Assembly: GCA_964019695.1 (NCBI GenBank)
Contig: OZ026516.1
Span: forward strand, 103,478,368 to 103,542,367
Reading direction: 5' to 3'
Length of the DNA stretch: 64,000 bases
Source of the DNA: Loripinus fragilis
Lineage: Eukaryota > Mollusca > Bivalvia > Lucinida > Lucinidae
Shown here: positions 33,614 to 45,587 of the stretch, piece after piece
Layout of the letters: each line of letters opens with the position of its first letter
Numbering within the stretch: the stretch's first letter is position 1
Program-made: the position numbers and the translations under genes
Notes under the pieces: generated by a model
Seen by the model: the letters and a program-made list of their open reading frames with translations, nothing else
The model's database searches: none
Told to the model about the DNA's origin: nothing

Positions 33614-36241
33614 AAGTAGCCCAATGGGCAACGATTGCTCACCATGGAGCCAGCATAATGTTTGGAGACACCATAATTTACGATGCTCAAAGGCAGATAA
33701 CTCTGAACTTGAAACAGTGACCAGAAATTAATTCAAAAACGTAAGATATAATGCCGGTTCTACTTATCTGCAAGTATTAAAAAGATCTGAATAAAAATTG
33801 CATTGGAAACCTTGTGAAAGTGTAGTTTTCAGATCTTCAAGGGCAGCTAACTCCGTAGTCAGTTATGGGATCTGACCGAAATTCAAACTCATCCATACTT
33901 TTATGTATGTCCTGGTAACCTACAGGGATGAAGAAAATCAAATGAAAATGAAGGTGCTAGAGTGGTCACAACATTATATAGTTATATTTTAGATGCTCAA
34001 GGGCAGCTAACTCTGTAGCTGGTGGATGGGTGTGGCGGTAAATCAAACTCATTCAAACTTTTATGGAAGTCCTTTTAACCTACAAATGAGGAAGATCCAT
34101 TCAAAAATGAAGGTGCTAGAGTGGTCACAACAGATCTCCCATTGTAAGTCTATGCAGATTTTTTTATCATGCTCAAGGGAAGTTAACTCCACAATCTAAA
34201 GTTGGTTTTACTTTAAATTAAACTCATCCAAGCTTTTATGGTTGTCCTTGCTACCTGAAAGAATGAAGACGATCCAATAATAAATGAAGGCGCTAGAGTG
34301 GTCACAACATTATCAATCAATTTTTAAGATGATCAAGGGCAGCTAACTACATAATAGGTGATGGGATCTTGACTGAATTCAAACTCATTCAAGCTTTTAT
34401 AGTTGTCCTTCTTATCTGCAAGAATGATTATGATCTATTATAAAATGAAAGCACTAGAGTGGTAACAACAATTCTCCCATTATAAGTCTATGGGGATATT
34501 TTAAGATACTCAAGGGCAGCTAACTCCTCAGTCGCAGGTCTGATCTGGCCAAATTTTGAACTCATCTAAGCTTTTATAGTTGACCTTGTTACCGGCAAGA
34601 ATAAAGAAGATCCAATTAAAAATGAAGGCGCTAGAGTGGTCACAACATTATCCATCAATTTTCAAGATGATCAAGGAGAGCTAACTCCATAATAGGTGAT
34701 GGGATCTTGACGAAAATTCAAACTCAAACAAGCTTTTATAGTTGTCCTTCTTATCTGCAAGAATAAAGAAGATCCATTCAGAATTCAAATCACTAGAGTG
34801 GTCACAACGTTTCTCCCATTATTAGTCTATGGGGATTTTTCCAGATGCTCAAGGGCAGCTAACTCATAACTCCTTGGTTGGATCCTGCAGAATTTCAAAC
34901 TCATCCTATCTTTTATGAGTGTCCTTGTTAGATGAAAGAATATAGAAGATCAAATCAAAAATGTAGACGCTAGAGCGGTCACAACATTATCGATCAATTT
35001 TTAATATGCTCAAGGGGAGCTAACTCCAAAATAGGTGATGGGATCTTGATGAAATTCAAAATCATCCAAGCTTTAATAGTTGTTCTTTTTGTCTGCAAGA
35101 ATGAAGAAGATCCATTCGAAATTGAAAGCACTAGAGTGGTCACAACATTTCACCCATTATAAGTCTATGGGGATTTTTCCAAACGCTCAAGGGCAGGTAA
35201 CTCAGAAATCCCTGGTCAGATCGTGCTGAATTTCAAACCCATCAGAGATATTAAGGGTTAACTTGTTGTCTGTAAAAATGAAGAAGATCCAATCAAAAAT
35301 GAAGGAGTTAGAGTGGTCACAACATTATTCATTAATTTTTCTGACGCTCAAGGGCAGCTAACTCCGAAGTCAGTGATGGAATCTTGCCCAAATTCAAACT
35401 CATCCAAGCTTTAACAGTTGCCCTTATTGTATGCAAGAATGAGGAAGATCCATTCAAAATTGAAATCACTAGAGTGGTCACAACATTTATCTCATTATAA
35501 CTCTATGGGGATTTTTCCAAACGCTCAAGGGCAGGTAACTCATAAGTCCCTGGTCAGATCCTGCTGAATTTCGAACCCGTTTGAGATATTATGAGTTTAC
35601 TTGTTGCCTGCAAGAATGAAGAAGATCCAATCAAAAATGAAGGAGCTAGAGTGGTCACAACATTATTTAATTTTCCGACGCTCAAGGGCAGCTAACTCCG
35701 AAGTCAGTGATGGAATCTTGCCGAAAATCAAAAACGTTCGAGCTTTTATGGTTAGTCTTGTTATCTGCAAGAATGAAGAGGATCCATCAAAAATGAAGGT
35801 ACTAGAGTGGTCACAACATTTCTCCTATTATAAGTCTATGGGGATTTTTCCAGATGCTCAAGGGCAGCTAACTCATAAGTCCCTGGTCAGATCCTGCCGA
35901 ATTTCGAACCCATTCGAGATTTTATGGTTGTCCTTGTTACCTGCAAGAACAAAGAAGAACAAATCAAAAGTGAAGGAGCTAGAGTGGTCACAAGATTTTC
36001 CCCATTATAACCCTATGGGAGCTATCTGTTGCCATGGAAAGCAGAGTTCTGATCCGATCTTACCCAAAACCTAATGCAAGCAATCCCCTACCCCAATGAT
36101 GCTTCTGATGAAATTTGATTATGATTGGCCAGCTGGTTTCAGAGATATTCATGTTTGAAAGTATGAACGGACGGACTCACGGACGCCGGCTCGAGTCCCA
36201 TACTATAAGCTCACCCTGAGCCTTCGGCTCTGGTGAGCTAA
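33614..36241 (+). mobile_element. Pearl-like element with long ~165-bp tandem core
   Basis: About 14 diverged units with AGAGTGGTCACAACATT, CTCAAGGGCAGCTAACTC and TGCAAGAATGAAGAAGATCC. Right end GAACGGACGGACTCACGGACG then hairpin CTCACCCTGAGCCTTCGGCT...GTGAGCTAAAA. Alternating unit variants suggest higher-order duplication. The 157-codon frame at 35601 is a by-product. Confidence 0.8.
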
Positions 36242-36371
36242 AAATAATATTGAAATGTAAGAAAAAAAATAATTTCATATTATCACTATAGGAGTTACTA
36301 TTTATTCAAATTACTGCAAACTCAAATTAAAAACTCTCTTGTCACATAACTTTGAGCTATCCAGTACTTAC

Positions 36372-36454
36372 CTATCTCCTGAGAGGGAAGTTCTGAAATT
36401 ATTGGCCATCTCAGTTTTAAAGGATTTACTGAACACTGTCAACGTCTGAGTCAT
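36372..36454 (-). CDS. PRKDC: PRKDC small exon (human ~1399-1426)
   Basis: 83 bases, TTTTTCAG acceptor, ATAG|GTAAGT donor. It reads MTQTLTVFSKSFKTEMANNF, helical and weakly like human VCVNLMKALKMSPYKDILE. Phases fit both neighbours. A SINE ends about 36 bases upstream of this exon. Confidence 0.8.
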
Positions 36455-36489
36455 CTGAAAAACACAAGATTATAGGAGTCAGCAGATGT

Positions 36490-36692
36490 TTTGGTTTGTT
36501 TGATTTGATTTTTTAAGTCCCAGTCAACAATCTTTCAGTTACGTGGGGATGGGTCTTCCTGGGTTGAACCAGTACTAAGCTAGGATTAATGTGTCTTGCT
36601 CAAGGGCACAACGCAGTGATGCCAGTGAGTCTCGAATCTGAGGCCTTTCAGTCTCGAGTCAAGCACTCTACCACTGAGCCTCTGCACTCCCT
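36490..36692 (-). mobile_element. tRNA-headed SINE copy 6
   Basis: Target duplication AGTCAGCAGATGT / AGTCAGTGGATGT (36477 and 36693). It ends ~36 bases upstream of the PRKDC acceptor at 36454, in the sense orientation. Confidence 0.88.
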
Positions 36693-36719
36693 AGTCAGTG
36701 GATGTAATTTTGGTACTTA

Positions 36720-38964
36720 GGCCTAAATGAAATATATGTGTGGTTCCGGTTGCCGACCGTGCCTATTTAAAACCTGCGACCCTAAACATTAAAATGGTGT
36801 TTTTTTGTAAAAAAAAGAAAAAAAAAGAAAGACCGTTTTCCGTCGCTGGTGCCGCCATGTGCTGTGTTCAATCTATATGCCAATAGGGCCCATATAATCT
36901 ATAAAAGCGTTCACTCAGAAAAAGAAGGGACTCTCATATAAACAGGTGATAAAACAGTCAAAAGTTACACGTTTTTTTCCGACTTCATCGGAACTCGACT
37001 GGTCACGAAAACTAATGACATTTGCAATTGGCCTTTAAAATACCAACAAAGATCGAACTAATGTGAAATATAGTGCTTTTTGGATATATAACAAGCTCCT
37101 TTATCTAGTTTTACCGATAAAAACATGAATATAAATTGTTAATATACGGAAAATAGATTGCAAAAAAGCCGAAAATCGTTACATATTTTCGTACCGCGTA
37201 AAATTCGTACCGCGCGATTTTGGCCCCAGTATCTATCTTTCTTCTTTACTGGCATCGATCAATGATGGTAATTACGCATAGGAGTGCTAATTTTGAAATT
37301 TGGAGAATAAACAACAAACTTTGACTGTGTTTGGAAGAAATGAGAGAGCCTTCAACTCCTCTGTTGTCTGTGTAGTGACTGCATTGGAGAAATAATATTT
37401 CAAAGTGGGAATAGTAAAGGGAAAAACCTATTCTTCAGGACTTTCTGATATTTCTTGGGGCATATTTCTAGTATCCAATGTGATAACCTGGTAACTTTCG
37501 AACTGTGGGCAGGTTCAAGTACTTGTCTTTATATTTTCAATAGACACAGCACCACAATGAACCCTATGGAGGAGAAGGAAAGAAGACCAATCCCTACACT
37601 ACAGAACTCAAGAGATGGCCACTCAAACTCATTGAGCATTTTGCTAATCACTACTTGCATTTCGCCATCTGCAGGTCCAACGGGCAGCTGTCCTCAGAAT
37701 GTTCTCAATTCAATCTAAGTTTTAGAGTGAGGGTTTCAAATCAGTGCTGCATACTCAAGATTATAGGACGAACCAAAGTTAAACAAATGCAGAAAAAAGG
37801 GCGAAATCCATCCTTGTGGCTTCAGCTGCTATACATCCCAAGGTGGTGGTTCTGTAGTTGTTGATTCATTTTTTATCATTGCTCCAGATGTTTGTGGGTT
37901 TTTTGTGTTTGGTCCTTGCTTATGTAATGCAGTACTTTATGTCCTTTCTAGTTTTTCACTGAGGAAGAGAGCGATGGTTGCTTTACTTTAATTGTGTTCT
38001 TATTGTCTTGTAGCGGTACATGAATGTATGTTATGTGTCTTTCCTCAGAGTGCTGTGGGTTGGTCTATGGTCTGTGATTGTGGCATTTCCTCAGTTTCCT
38101 GGCCTAATTCTCACTTGCTTTTTCGTGTTGTCAGTGATGTTATACCAAGGTATTTTATTGACTGAACATTTTCAAAGGTTGGGTTGTGTACGGAATAATC
38201 AAAATGAAATTGGTTGTGATGCTTATGCCGCCAAGTCACTCTCATAGAGTGACATCTGGCTTCATTTAATTTCATTTGCCAATCAGCTTCCCACTGTCCT
38301 AAGCCAGGGAGTTCTTGCAGGGTAAGACAGTCATGAAGTGAATATACAGGACCCAGTTATCTGCGAACAGAAGACCGGTAGACGTCAAACTTGTGACAAT
38401 TGCCTTTCAAATGGGCCAATGGCGTGTTCTAGATTGAAAATAGTGAGTATGAACAGGAAATACCACAATCACAAACTGCAAACAAACCCGTGGCACTGTG
38501 AGGAAGAGTCACACAACAATCATGAGACACTGGGAAGACAAACAAAGCAAAGGAAATCAGCTCTGAACACTGCATCATGTGATGAGAAACACAGCACTAC
38601 TGCATATAGAGGCATGATCATGTGTCATAATATAAAAAAAGTCAATTTATTATATCCATTATCGTGGTAGACATACGTACAAGGCATATTTTTTTCCTTT
38701 TTCTAAGGTGGACTCAAATGACTGGTTTCAGAAATGCAAAGTTAAACAAGCAAAACAAGAATTTCTGACATTAAAATATTAATTTATCTATAATATATCA
38801 AAATATGTTTAATGAATCCCTTGTACTACATGTATATTCTGTATCATATTTAAGGCCGTCATGCGATTTTAATGTTATGTCTTAATTTAATGTTAGGGCC
38901 TACCTACCTACCCTAATTTTTTTGGGGCATCCAACAGGAACCACACATATATTTCATTTAGGCC
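36720..38964. mobile_element. 2.2-kb Harbinger-like element
   Basis: Inverted ends GGCCTAAATGAAATATATGT and ACATATATTTCATTTAGGCC, then GTGGTTCC; flanked by TTA (36717-36719, 38965-38967). TIRs starting GGCC with a TTA duplication fit PIF/Harbinger. Plus-strand frames at 37455-37864 and 38020-38670 show no transposase motif that I recognise. A GTACCGCG repeat near 37190-37215 is unusual. Confidence 0.75.
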
Positions 38965-39049
38965 TTATGGTGTTGAAGAGCACCACAGACTCATATGCTT
39001 TTTAAAATTATGTTTGCTTAAGTCGTCTGCGGCTTATATTTGCTAATAT

Positions 39050-39235
39050 TATCAACTATTGTTTGTTTGTTTGTATTGATACTTTACGTCCCATTCAACA
39101 ATTTTTCAGTCATGTTGGGACAATTTGCTGTCATCAACGGTTGAACCAGTACTTTGTTTAACAGTGTCTCCAGAGTCTTGAACTGGCAACCCTTGGATTC
39201 CCAGTCTAATTCTCTACCAACTGAACCACTTGTAC
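39050..39235 (-). mobile_element. Diverged tRNA-headed SINE
   Basis: CATTCAACAATTTTTCAGTC, GGTTGAACCAGTACTTTG and the head region CTACCAACTGAACCAC on the minus strand. Confidence 0.65.
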
Positions 39236-39534
39236 GCATAGAGGCAAACAGAGATGATCTGGGTCTACACTCTTTGTCGAAGATGGGGCTTCTAAAACAT
39301 TTCAGCAGACAATAAAACTGACAACATTAGGTTAGAATACTGTTGATTGACCTAGCTAAACCTCAGCAACCAACCAACTGATGTCTTGTCTTAACCGTTT
39401 GTATACTAATGAATTCTTCCATCTGGTTTGACATAATAAACTGGGTATAGTCCACTGTACTTATCTAGGGGTGTCAGGTATTAATTTCTAAAAAAAATAT
39501 TGTATTCTTTTGATTGAATGTCTTTTTCGTCCTT

Positions 39535-39610
39535 ACAAACAGTGTAGACCCTGATGAAATGCAGCATCATGCTGCATTTCATCTGGGTCTTCACTGTTTG
39601 TAAAAGTACT
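39535..39610. repeat. Hairpin CAGTGTAGACCCTGATGAAATG
   Basis: GAAATGCAGCAT and ATGCTGCATTTC meet at 39568; the outer arms TTACAAACAGTGTAGACC / GGTCTTCACTGTTTGTAAA complete a ~35-bp stem. Confidence 0.8.
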
Positions 39611-40120
39611 CATTTAGGGGTTTCTCGAATACAAAGGGCAGTGTTGTGCTTAGGTCAAGATTTCTGGGGGACACAGGTGTCCCTCAATTTGAATTTCAGG
39701 GGGACATTTACAAATTCTGGGTACACACCAAATCTTACAAATTTTTACCTGTTAAATTGAATAGTTATCAGGAAATTTCTGTTCAATTTTCATTTAAATT
39801 TGATGACGTCGATAGTTTTGGCTCCAGAAGGGGTGTAGATGACAGTGAATTAGTTTCTGCCATTGCCCCAGTTTTGTATTCACCAGCAATTTACTATTTC
39901 TATATTATTTATCATAGGTAAATACCATGTGCCAGTCTGAATTGCGCTATTTACTTCCCTTTATTGGGTTACACTAAATACGGAAATGTAGTAAACAGCG
40001 AAAAAAATAACCAGATTTTCGAGGTGCTCCCTTAGGCCCGGTGCGTTTTTAAAGGACATTGGCGGTAAAATAACGGGAATCCTGCAATGCCGCGCTCTAG
40101 TCACAACACTGAAAGGGTTA
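39611..40120. other. Intron, unassigned
   Basis: Open frames at 39554-39921 have no homology that I recognise. Confidence 0.4.
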
Positions 40121-40130
40121 ATGTATATAC

Positions 40131-40253
40131 CTCTTGTGGTAGGTTCTTCATGATTTCTACATCTCCCATGTTAAAACCCACAGCGGACGGTTCAACAACA
40201 CAAGCACAGATCAGCTGCCAGAGGTTTGATGCCCAGATATCCTTGGGGACAAC
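40131..40253 (-). CDS. PRKDC: PRKDC exon (human ~1361-1398)
   Basis: 41 codons in phase 0, TTTTCTAG acceptor, GAG|GTATAT donor. It includes LWQLICACVVEPSAVGFNMG and DVEIMKNLP, matching human MRVLVQTLCEPASIGFNIG and DVQVMAHLP. Confidence 0.92.
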
Positions 40254-42160
40254 CTAGAAAATAGGATCTTATATTAATCCTTAATGGGCTAATCACGACT
40301 ACAGCTGACAAAACTTTGGTATAATTGGTAGAGGTCCACTATGTGATGCAATATCAAATATCAAGGCTGAGGCCTTCTTGTTTCAAACAAGAAGATTTGT
40401 TTATGATTTCCCTATATATAATGAGCACTAAACCATCAGAAGCACGACTTCTTAATATACCAATGCATACCCCAATCATGGCAGCCTGAGTAAGAGAACA
40501 TGAGCAAGATAAGAATTTCTATCCCAGGATAAAAATCTCAGGTATTCTTATCCTGTCAAAATAATACTTTTAACCCGGTAGCAAACACTAGTCTATGAAC
40601 TCAGACTACTCAAATCGCCGGTTCGAGCATCATTTACCGTATTACCCCTTAAAATAACAAATTGTCCAGGTAATGGCCTTACCCGGCAACCACATACACA
40701 CATGCCCAACCCACAACCACCAAACCATAGCGCGTATTAGAGCAACTTAAGGGCAGATCTTTCTTGGATATTTGGAATTGGTAAACTGGTTAACTCAAAG
40801 TCTCTTCAGGGCATACAACTGCATCTGAGCCGGTCTTTCTGTTGGTGTGCCAGTCGATGTGACGGCACAGCTGCAATATCAACAATGGATGGATTGTGGA
40901 CCAACAGAATAGGATTCAACAGATAGGATGGATGCTCAACACAGATGAAGATTGGAATTTTGGAATTTTGTAAATGTTGCGACGTGTTTGTCATGCTTAA
41001 CTACTAACTTGTCAGCGAAGCCAGGGGATGGGAGAGGTTACTTAATACCTCTTAGGCTTCTCGCAGACCTGCAAAACTCATCATCAGAATACTAATAACT
41101 AACCATTAACCACTAAAACACTAACAACTAAACCCTCAACCTTCCCACAACTTGCTCTGTATGTGATGGCCATGCTTATGCATGCCCCGCCAAATTAAGG
41201 TTAATATACAATAACGGTTTCACACGAGAAACCCGTTAGGTATATTATTCTTTGGAAGCCTCAAGCAAAATTTCAAGATAGGATGCTTGGAGAACTCAGA
41301 ACGAACATACATGTTCTGAGTCTTACCACACTTGAGCGGCGCCCTTCCTCCTAGGAATAAGCCCCGTATCCCCCGCTTAAAACCCCTAAACAATCGGCCA
41401 TCTAATGACGAATGGCCATCTTTTGGATATGGAGTTCAAAATTTTAAGGAGCAAACAAGTGAGATCTCTCATGGGAGCATCAATCACAAAAGAACACCGA
41501 CTCCTTGCCACCTGCTCCACAAAATTGCAACTGAAATAGAAAAATAAAATTAAGGAGGCAAAACTTTATTTCCTAAAGCTTGCTCTAGGGAAAGCTAACT
41601 TCATAGACTGATGTCCGCGTCTTAGTAACACCGCCCGCGAGCACATGTATACAAGAACTGGACGGAAGTGCGGAGTGGAACCTGGATGTTGTTACAACTT
41701 GATACATCAACTTACAGCCCACCATTAGGGGGAGCGGCAAACTTAAACAAAAGTTAACAAAACTCCTTGCCCTTCCAGGCGGAAAAAAAAACACTTACAC
41801 TTTCAGGAACAGTGGGGGTGACACTGTGCAGACGAAATTGTCACGTCAATCCCCACAAGATTGAAACCTGTTCTAGAGCATTTCCAAAATTCAAACTAAT
41901 TAATTCCCCATACCTTTACTTAACGCAGATAGGCATAGGATAAGGGCAGGATACAGCCCGAATTCCTTTTTTGAAGCCAAATTGGGTGCATAAAACTGGA
42001 TGTGCCGTGTGTGCTATATATGCCTCGTGCGCAGGGACCGCGGCACACCGACACAATAACCGAATAATAATAACAATAACTCAGACTACTCCTAAGGGAA
42101 CTGTCTCATCTCTGGTCCATATTGTTTACAATATAGCCTACAAAAGTATATGAGCAGATA
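40254..42160. other. Long intron part, unassigned
   Basis: Less AT-rich than its surroundings. A 71-codon plus-strand frame at 41332-41547 and a 69-codon minus frame at 41585-41794 look like decayed mobile-element sequence, but I cannot name the family and see no terminal repeats. Confidence 0.4.
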
Positions 42161-42164
42161 AGCA

Positions 42165-42360
42165 TGATGGGTAATTTTTAATGCTTTTATTGTTGTCTGC
42201 TGACTTTTTTCAAAAACGTTTTTTCTAAAAAATTCTTCCAGGAACACTATCAAAATGTCAAACTGCTTGGATACAGATCAGGACCGACGGTCTATCCGTC
42301 CTGATCAAGGTTCAAACTGTTTGCAAAGGTTATCAGCAGACGACAAGTCACCACTAGCAA
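42165..42360. mobile_element. Palindromic MITE, family B
   Basis: ATCAGGACCGACGGTC mirrored around 42292, TTATCAGCAGACGACAAG arm. Confidence 0.75.
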
Positions 42361-42494
42361 GGTGGATATATTTTATCTTGAAATTTATTGCCATATTTAT
42401 GCATCCAAGACCCAGAAGTGACTGAATATATGCATGCGCACACTTGTCGCTTACACAGTAAGTATCATCTCCCTATCTACTGGCTCATAGGTTT

Positions 42495-42680
42495 AGATAA
42501 ACAAAAAAAATTATGCCTAAAATTGAAAATATTTTCTTACCTATAATTTTTAGCATATGTTTTGGGTGCTCAAAAAAAACGTCTCACTGAGACGGTTCTT
42601 TTGAGTACCCAAAACATATGCTTCGGTTGAAAAATAAGAAAATTATTTTCCTGGTACACACTCTTAACTTAAGGCCAGCT
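42495..42680. mobile_element. Palindromic MITE, family C
   Basis: GCATATGTTTTGGGTGCTC mirrored by GAGTACCCAAAACATATGC; GTCTCACTGAGAC loop. Confidence 0.82.
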
Positions 42681-42701
42681 GGCCCAAGTAAAGTTACTTA
42701 C

Positions 42702-42780
42702 TGAAAGTGTCTCCTTCTTGTATTTGAACAGCATGATTGTCAGAAACCCTAGCAGTCTCACTATCACAGTACACTTGGCC
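42702..42780 (-). CDS. PRKDC: PRKDC exon (human ~1334-1360), SINE next to its acceptor
   Basis: 79 bases between TATATTTTCAG and TTCA|GTAAGT. It reads AKCTVIVRLLGFLTIML, matching human SKCTVVVRIMEFTTTLL. A SINE with a 14-base target duplication ends 17 bases upstream of the exon, so the branch-point region comes from the SINE tail. Confidence 0.9.
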
Positions 42781-42797
42781 CTGAAAATATATCATAT

Positions 42798-43001
42798 TTT
42801 TGCTTGTTTGACTTGATTTTTTACGTCCTATAAACAATATTTCAGTTATGTAAGGAGGGGTCTTCCTGGACTGAACCAGTACTAAGCTAGGATTAATGTG
42901 TCTTGCTCAAGGACTCTACGCAGTGACATGCATGTGAGGCTCAAACTCGCGGCCCCTCAGTCTAAAGTCAAGCACTCTACCACTGAGCCATTGCGCTCAC
43001 T
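42798..43001 (-). mobile_element. tRNA-headed SINE copy 7, at a PRKDC splice acceptor
   Basis: Perfect 14-base target duplication AAAATATATCATAT (42784-42797, 43002-43015). The SINE is in sense orientation and its A-rich 3' tail abuts the duplicated ATATGATATATTTTCAG acceptor of the exon at 42780. Confidence 0.93.
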
Positions 43002-43099
43002 AAAATATATCATATGAGCTGATGTGTGAAAAAATCAACAATTTGACCTTGGACCCAGTGATGACTCACAGCAGCCTGAACATCCATAGAGTCCCACTA

Positions 43100-43297
43100 T
43101 TTGTTTGATTTGATTCTTTACGTCCCATTTACAATATTTCAGTTAAACAGGGACGGATCTTCCTGGGTTGAACCAGTACTAAGCTAGGATAAATGTGTCT
43201 TGCTCAAGGACCACAACACAGAGACGCCGGTGAGACTCGAACCCACAACCCCTTGGTCTCGAGTCAAGCACTATACCACTGAGCCACTGTGCTTCCT
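43100..43297 (-). mobile_element. tRNA-headed SINE copy 8
   Basis: Target duplication ATAGAGTCCCACTA / ATAGAGTCCACTA (43086 and 43298). Same orientation as the copy 100 bases to the left. Confidence 0.9.
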
Positions 43298-44007
43298 ATA
43301 GAGTCCACTAGGCAGATGGTGGAAAGCTGAGGTCCTAAGCTACCAATTGAGCTCCCAGCAAAGACTCTGATCAGCCGGGGCTAATGCCTGGCAAATGCCC
43401 AAGCTGATCTGAGTCTTTGCTAGCTCAATTTCAGGGTCAAATTGTTGGTTCTGTCATGCGCAGGGTCATATTTTGGGATATAAAAAGGAAACAGATGCTA
43501 ACTAGTATTGGTTCCTGAGAAAAGATGTCCCCCACCACAAACACCAATTTGACCAATTTAGTTCCACTGTGACCTTGAAAATTAGGACAAGGTCACCCAA
43601 ACCTAATCAAGTCTTCATCATGCTCCAATGTTATATCAATGCAAATGTTGTTCCAATCTACCCATTAGTTCATGCGATCCATATATCTTACACACAAGAA
43701 AGCATCACGCCGATGCCAACAGGATCTGCACCAAATCAATAAGTTCCCATCCCCTTCAGTGGGGGGCATAATTACTAACTTTGATTTCATTCTATATTTG
43801 TTTTTAATGGCAGGCATCTTGATATGCCACCTCAAATGGGTAACTACAGCACTTGTGGATAAATATGAAAAAATGATCTGGGTACCTTTTTTAATCTGGG
43901 CCTTTAGTTTAGCAGTATAACTCCTTAGGAGCAGTCTGATCTAGGTTAATATTGTTTGTACTATAGGCTACCAAAGTAAGATGGCAGATGAGAAAACAGA
44001 CAACATT
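43298..44007. other. Intron with a short GATC palindrome
   Basis: GCAAAGACTCTGATCAGCC near 43360 is mirrored by CTGATCTGAGTCTTTGC near 43402. The rest is unassigned. Confidence 0.5.
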
Positions 44008-44235
44008 TGAGCCGCAACATGAGATTTCCAACAATGTGGTATGTGCGACCAGCAAAGCCTCAGACCAGCTTGTGCATATGCGCAGCCGGATCAGAGCCTT
44101 TGCTAGTCGCTTGAATATTCTATGACTGTTAAGCTACTTGGAATTTCTAAGCTTAAAAGGAGGCTGCACAGGCTGGTCTGAGTCTACACTTGTCAAAATG
44201 CCACATTGTTGGAAGTACCCATGTTGCGGCTCATT
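44008..44235. mobile_element. Palindromic MITE, family D
   Basis: GAGCCGCAACATGAGATTTCC at left, complement CATGTTGCGGCTC at right; ends ~42 bases from the donor at 44277. Confidence 0.8.
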
Positions 44236-44277
44236 TGTCATGTATGGCGGGAAAAGGGTTAAGAACCATGTACAGAC

Positions 44278-44434
44278 CTGTTGAAGTCATCTTCTTCCTT
44301 AGGTGTGAAGAAATCTAGATGTGCCTTCTTTGAAAACAGCTCGACAACAGCTTCCATATCCACCATTGCAATGTTTACCAAAAAATATCTGAGAGAATCA
44401 AAAATGTGGTATTTACTCCCATCTTTGGTTTTGG
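44278..44434 (-). CDS. PRKDC: PRKDC exon (human ~1283-1333)
   Basis: 157 bases, TTTTTGCAG acceptor, ACAG|GTCTGT donor (weak at +3). It encodes SLRYFLVNIAMVDMEAVVELF and an acidic tail EEDDFN, aligned with human [21 protein letters not shown] and GERYNYS. A palindromic MITE begins about 42 bases after the donor. Confidence 0.85.
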
Positions 44435-44504
44435 CTGCAAAAATAAATACCATACAAAAACAGCATGAATTCTGCATTAATTTACAAGAAAAATAGAAAA
44501 TTTA

Positions 44505-44988
44505 CAGGGCTCACCCTGCCTTAGCCATTGTAGCCATTTGTAACTAAAAATGTAGCGCGGCTACAAATATAAGTCATTGGCTAAAAGTACACTCTAGGTG
44601 GTTCAAAAATGACTTATCTGTGAAAAAGTGTATTTTGATCAGCTTTTGGATTTTCCTATATTGCTTTTATTATTCCTTCATTTTTTATTAGTGTGCCATA
44701 TTTTACTCTTTGAATGCTTGATTTTTTTCAATACCATCAGGGTGTCAAACAGTTTGGATCCAGATCAGGCCCGACGTTTCGTCGGGCCTAATCTGAGTCC
44801 AAACTGCTTGCGAAGGTTATCAGCAGATGACAAAAATTCCACTAGCTGGCAAAGAGTTAAATACAGAACAACTTCTTGATACTACTTTCTGGCTAAAACC
44901 TAGGCTTAAGTCAATTTCATTTGGCTACAAATGTTACCATTTGGCGAAATTGTTGGCTACAACAAATTCTGAGCCAGGGTAAGCCCTG
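44505..44988. mobile_element. CAGGGCTCACCCTG TIR element with nested family B MITE
   Basis: CAGGGCTCACCCTGCC at left, GGCTTACCCTGGCTC as the right complement; flanked by ATTTA on both sides. A family B MITE (44700-44865) is inserted in the middle. Confidence 0.75.
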
Positions 44989-45303
44989 ATTTATATCATC
45001 ACTAATAGCGACTTTGAACTTAGACTCTTAAGGTGGAGGCACCATGTAAGCATTATGGGTAGTCTACATAGTTACCCTATGAAATAAGATTACCAAACAG
45101 AAGCATCAGGTAAGTTTTACATTTTATTTTTTCAATAAAAAAAAAAATAAGTGAGAGAGGACAATCATTAGAAACAAGTTTAAGACAAAGGCCATAAGTC
45201 TGATAGCATTTTTTGAATTCTTTCAAAATTTAATAAGTTAATCCACTCAGTCTCTGCTGACAGAATTCACATAAAATTTTCAGTCTTATTTTCCCACCAA
45301 TGC

Positions 45304-45510
45304 AGTGGCGGGTCCAGAGGGGGGGTTATAGGGAGTTCCCTCAACCCCCCCTTCCTGCCCCCTCTTTTTAAATATCCTATGAAACCAAATTATTTCATTT
45401 TCATGGGATATTTAAGAATTATGAGATAAAATCAGCAAAGTGACCCCCCCCCCCAACACTTTATACATATAAACCCCCTTTCCAGAAATCCTGGATCCGC
45501 ACCTGCAATA
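45304..45510. mobile_element. CAGTGGCGGGTCCAG palindromic MITE
   Basis: Left CAGTGGCGGGTCCAGAGGGG, right AATCCTGGATCCGCACCTG; same end type as 24538-25021. C-run at 45445. Confidence 0.75.
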
Positions 45511-45587
45511 AAGATAGATACAACAAAATTTGTCATCTGCTGCAGTTGAAAATGGTGCATTGAGGGTTAAACTAAAATGGTACATAC

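Noticed and set aside
35601..36074. 157-codon plus-strand frame
   Set aside because: Lies wholly in a tandem pearl-like core; repeats itself and has no homology.
37455..38670. Possible intronic gene on the plus strand
   Set aside because: Several short frames in different phases within a TIR-bounded element; no protein family recognised.
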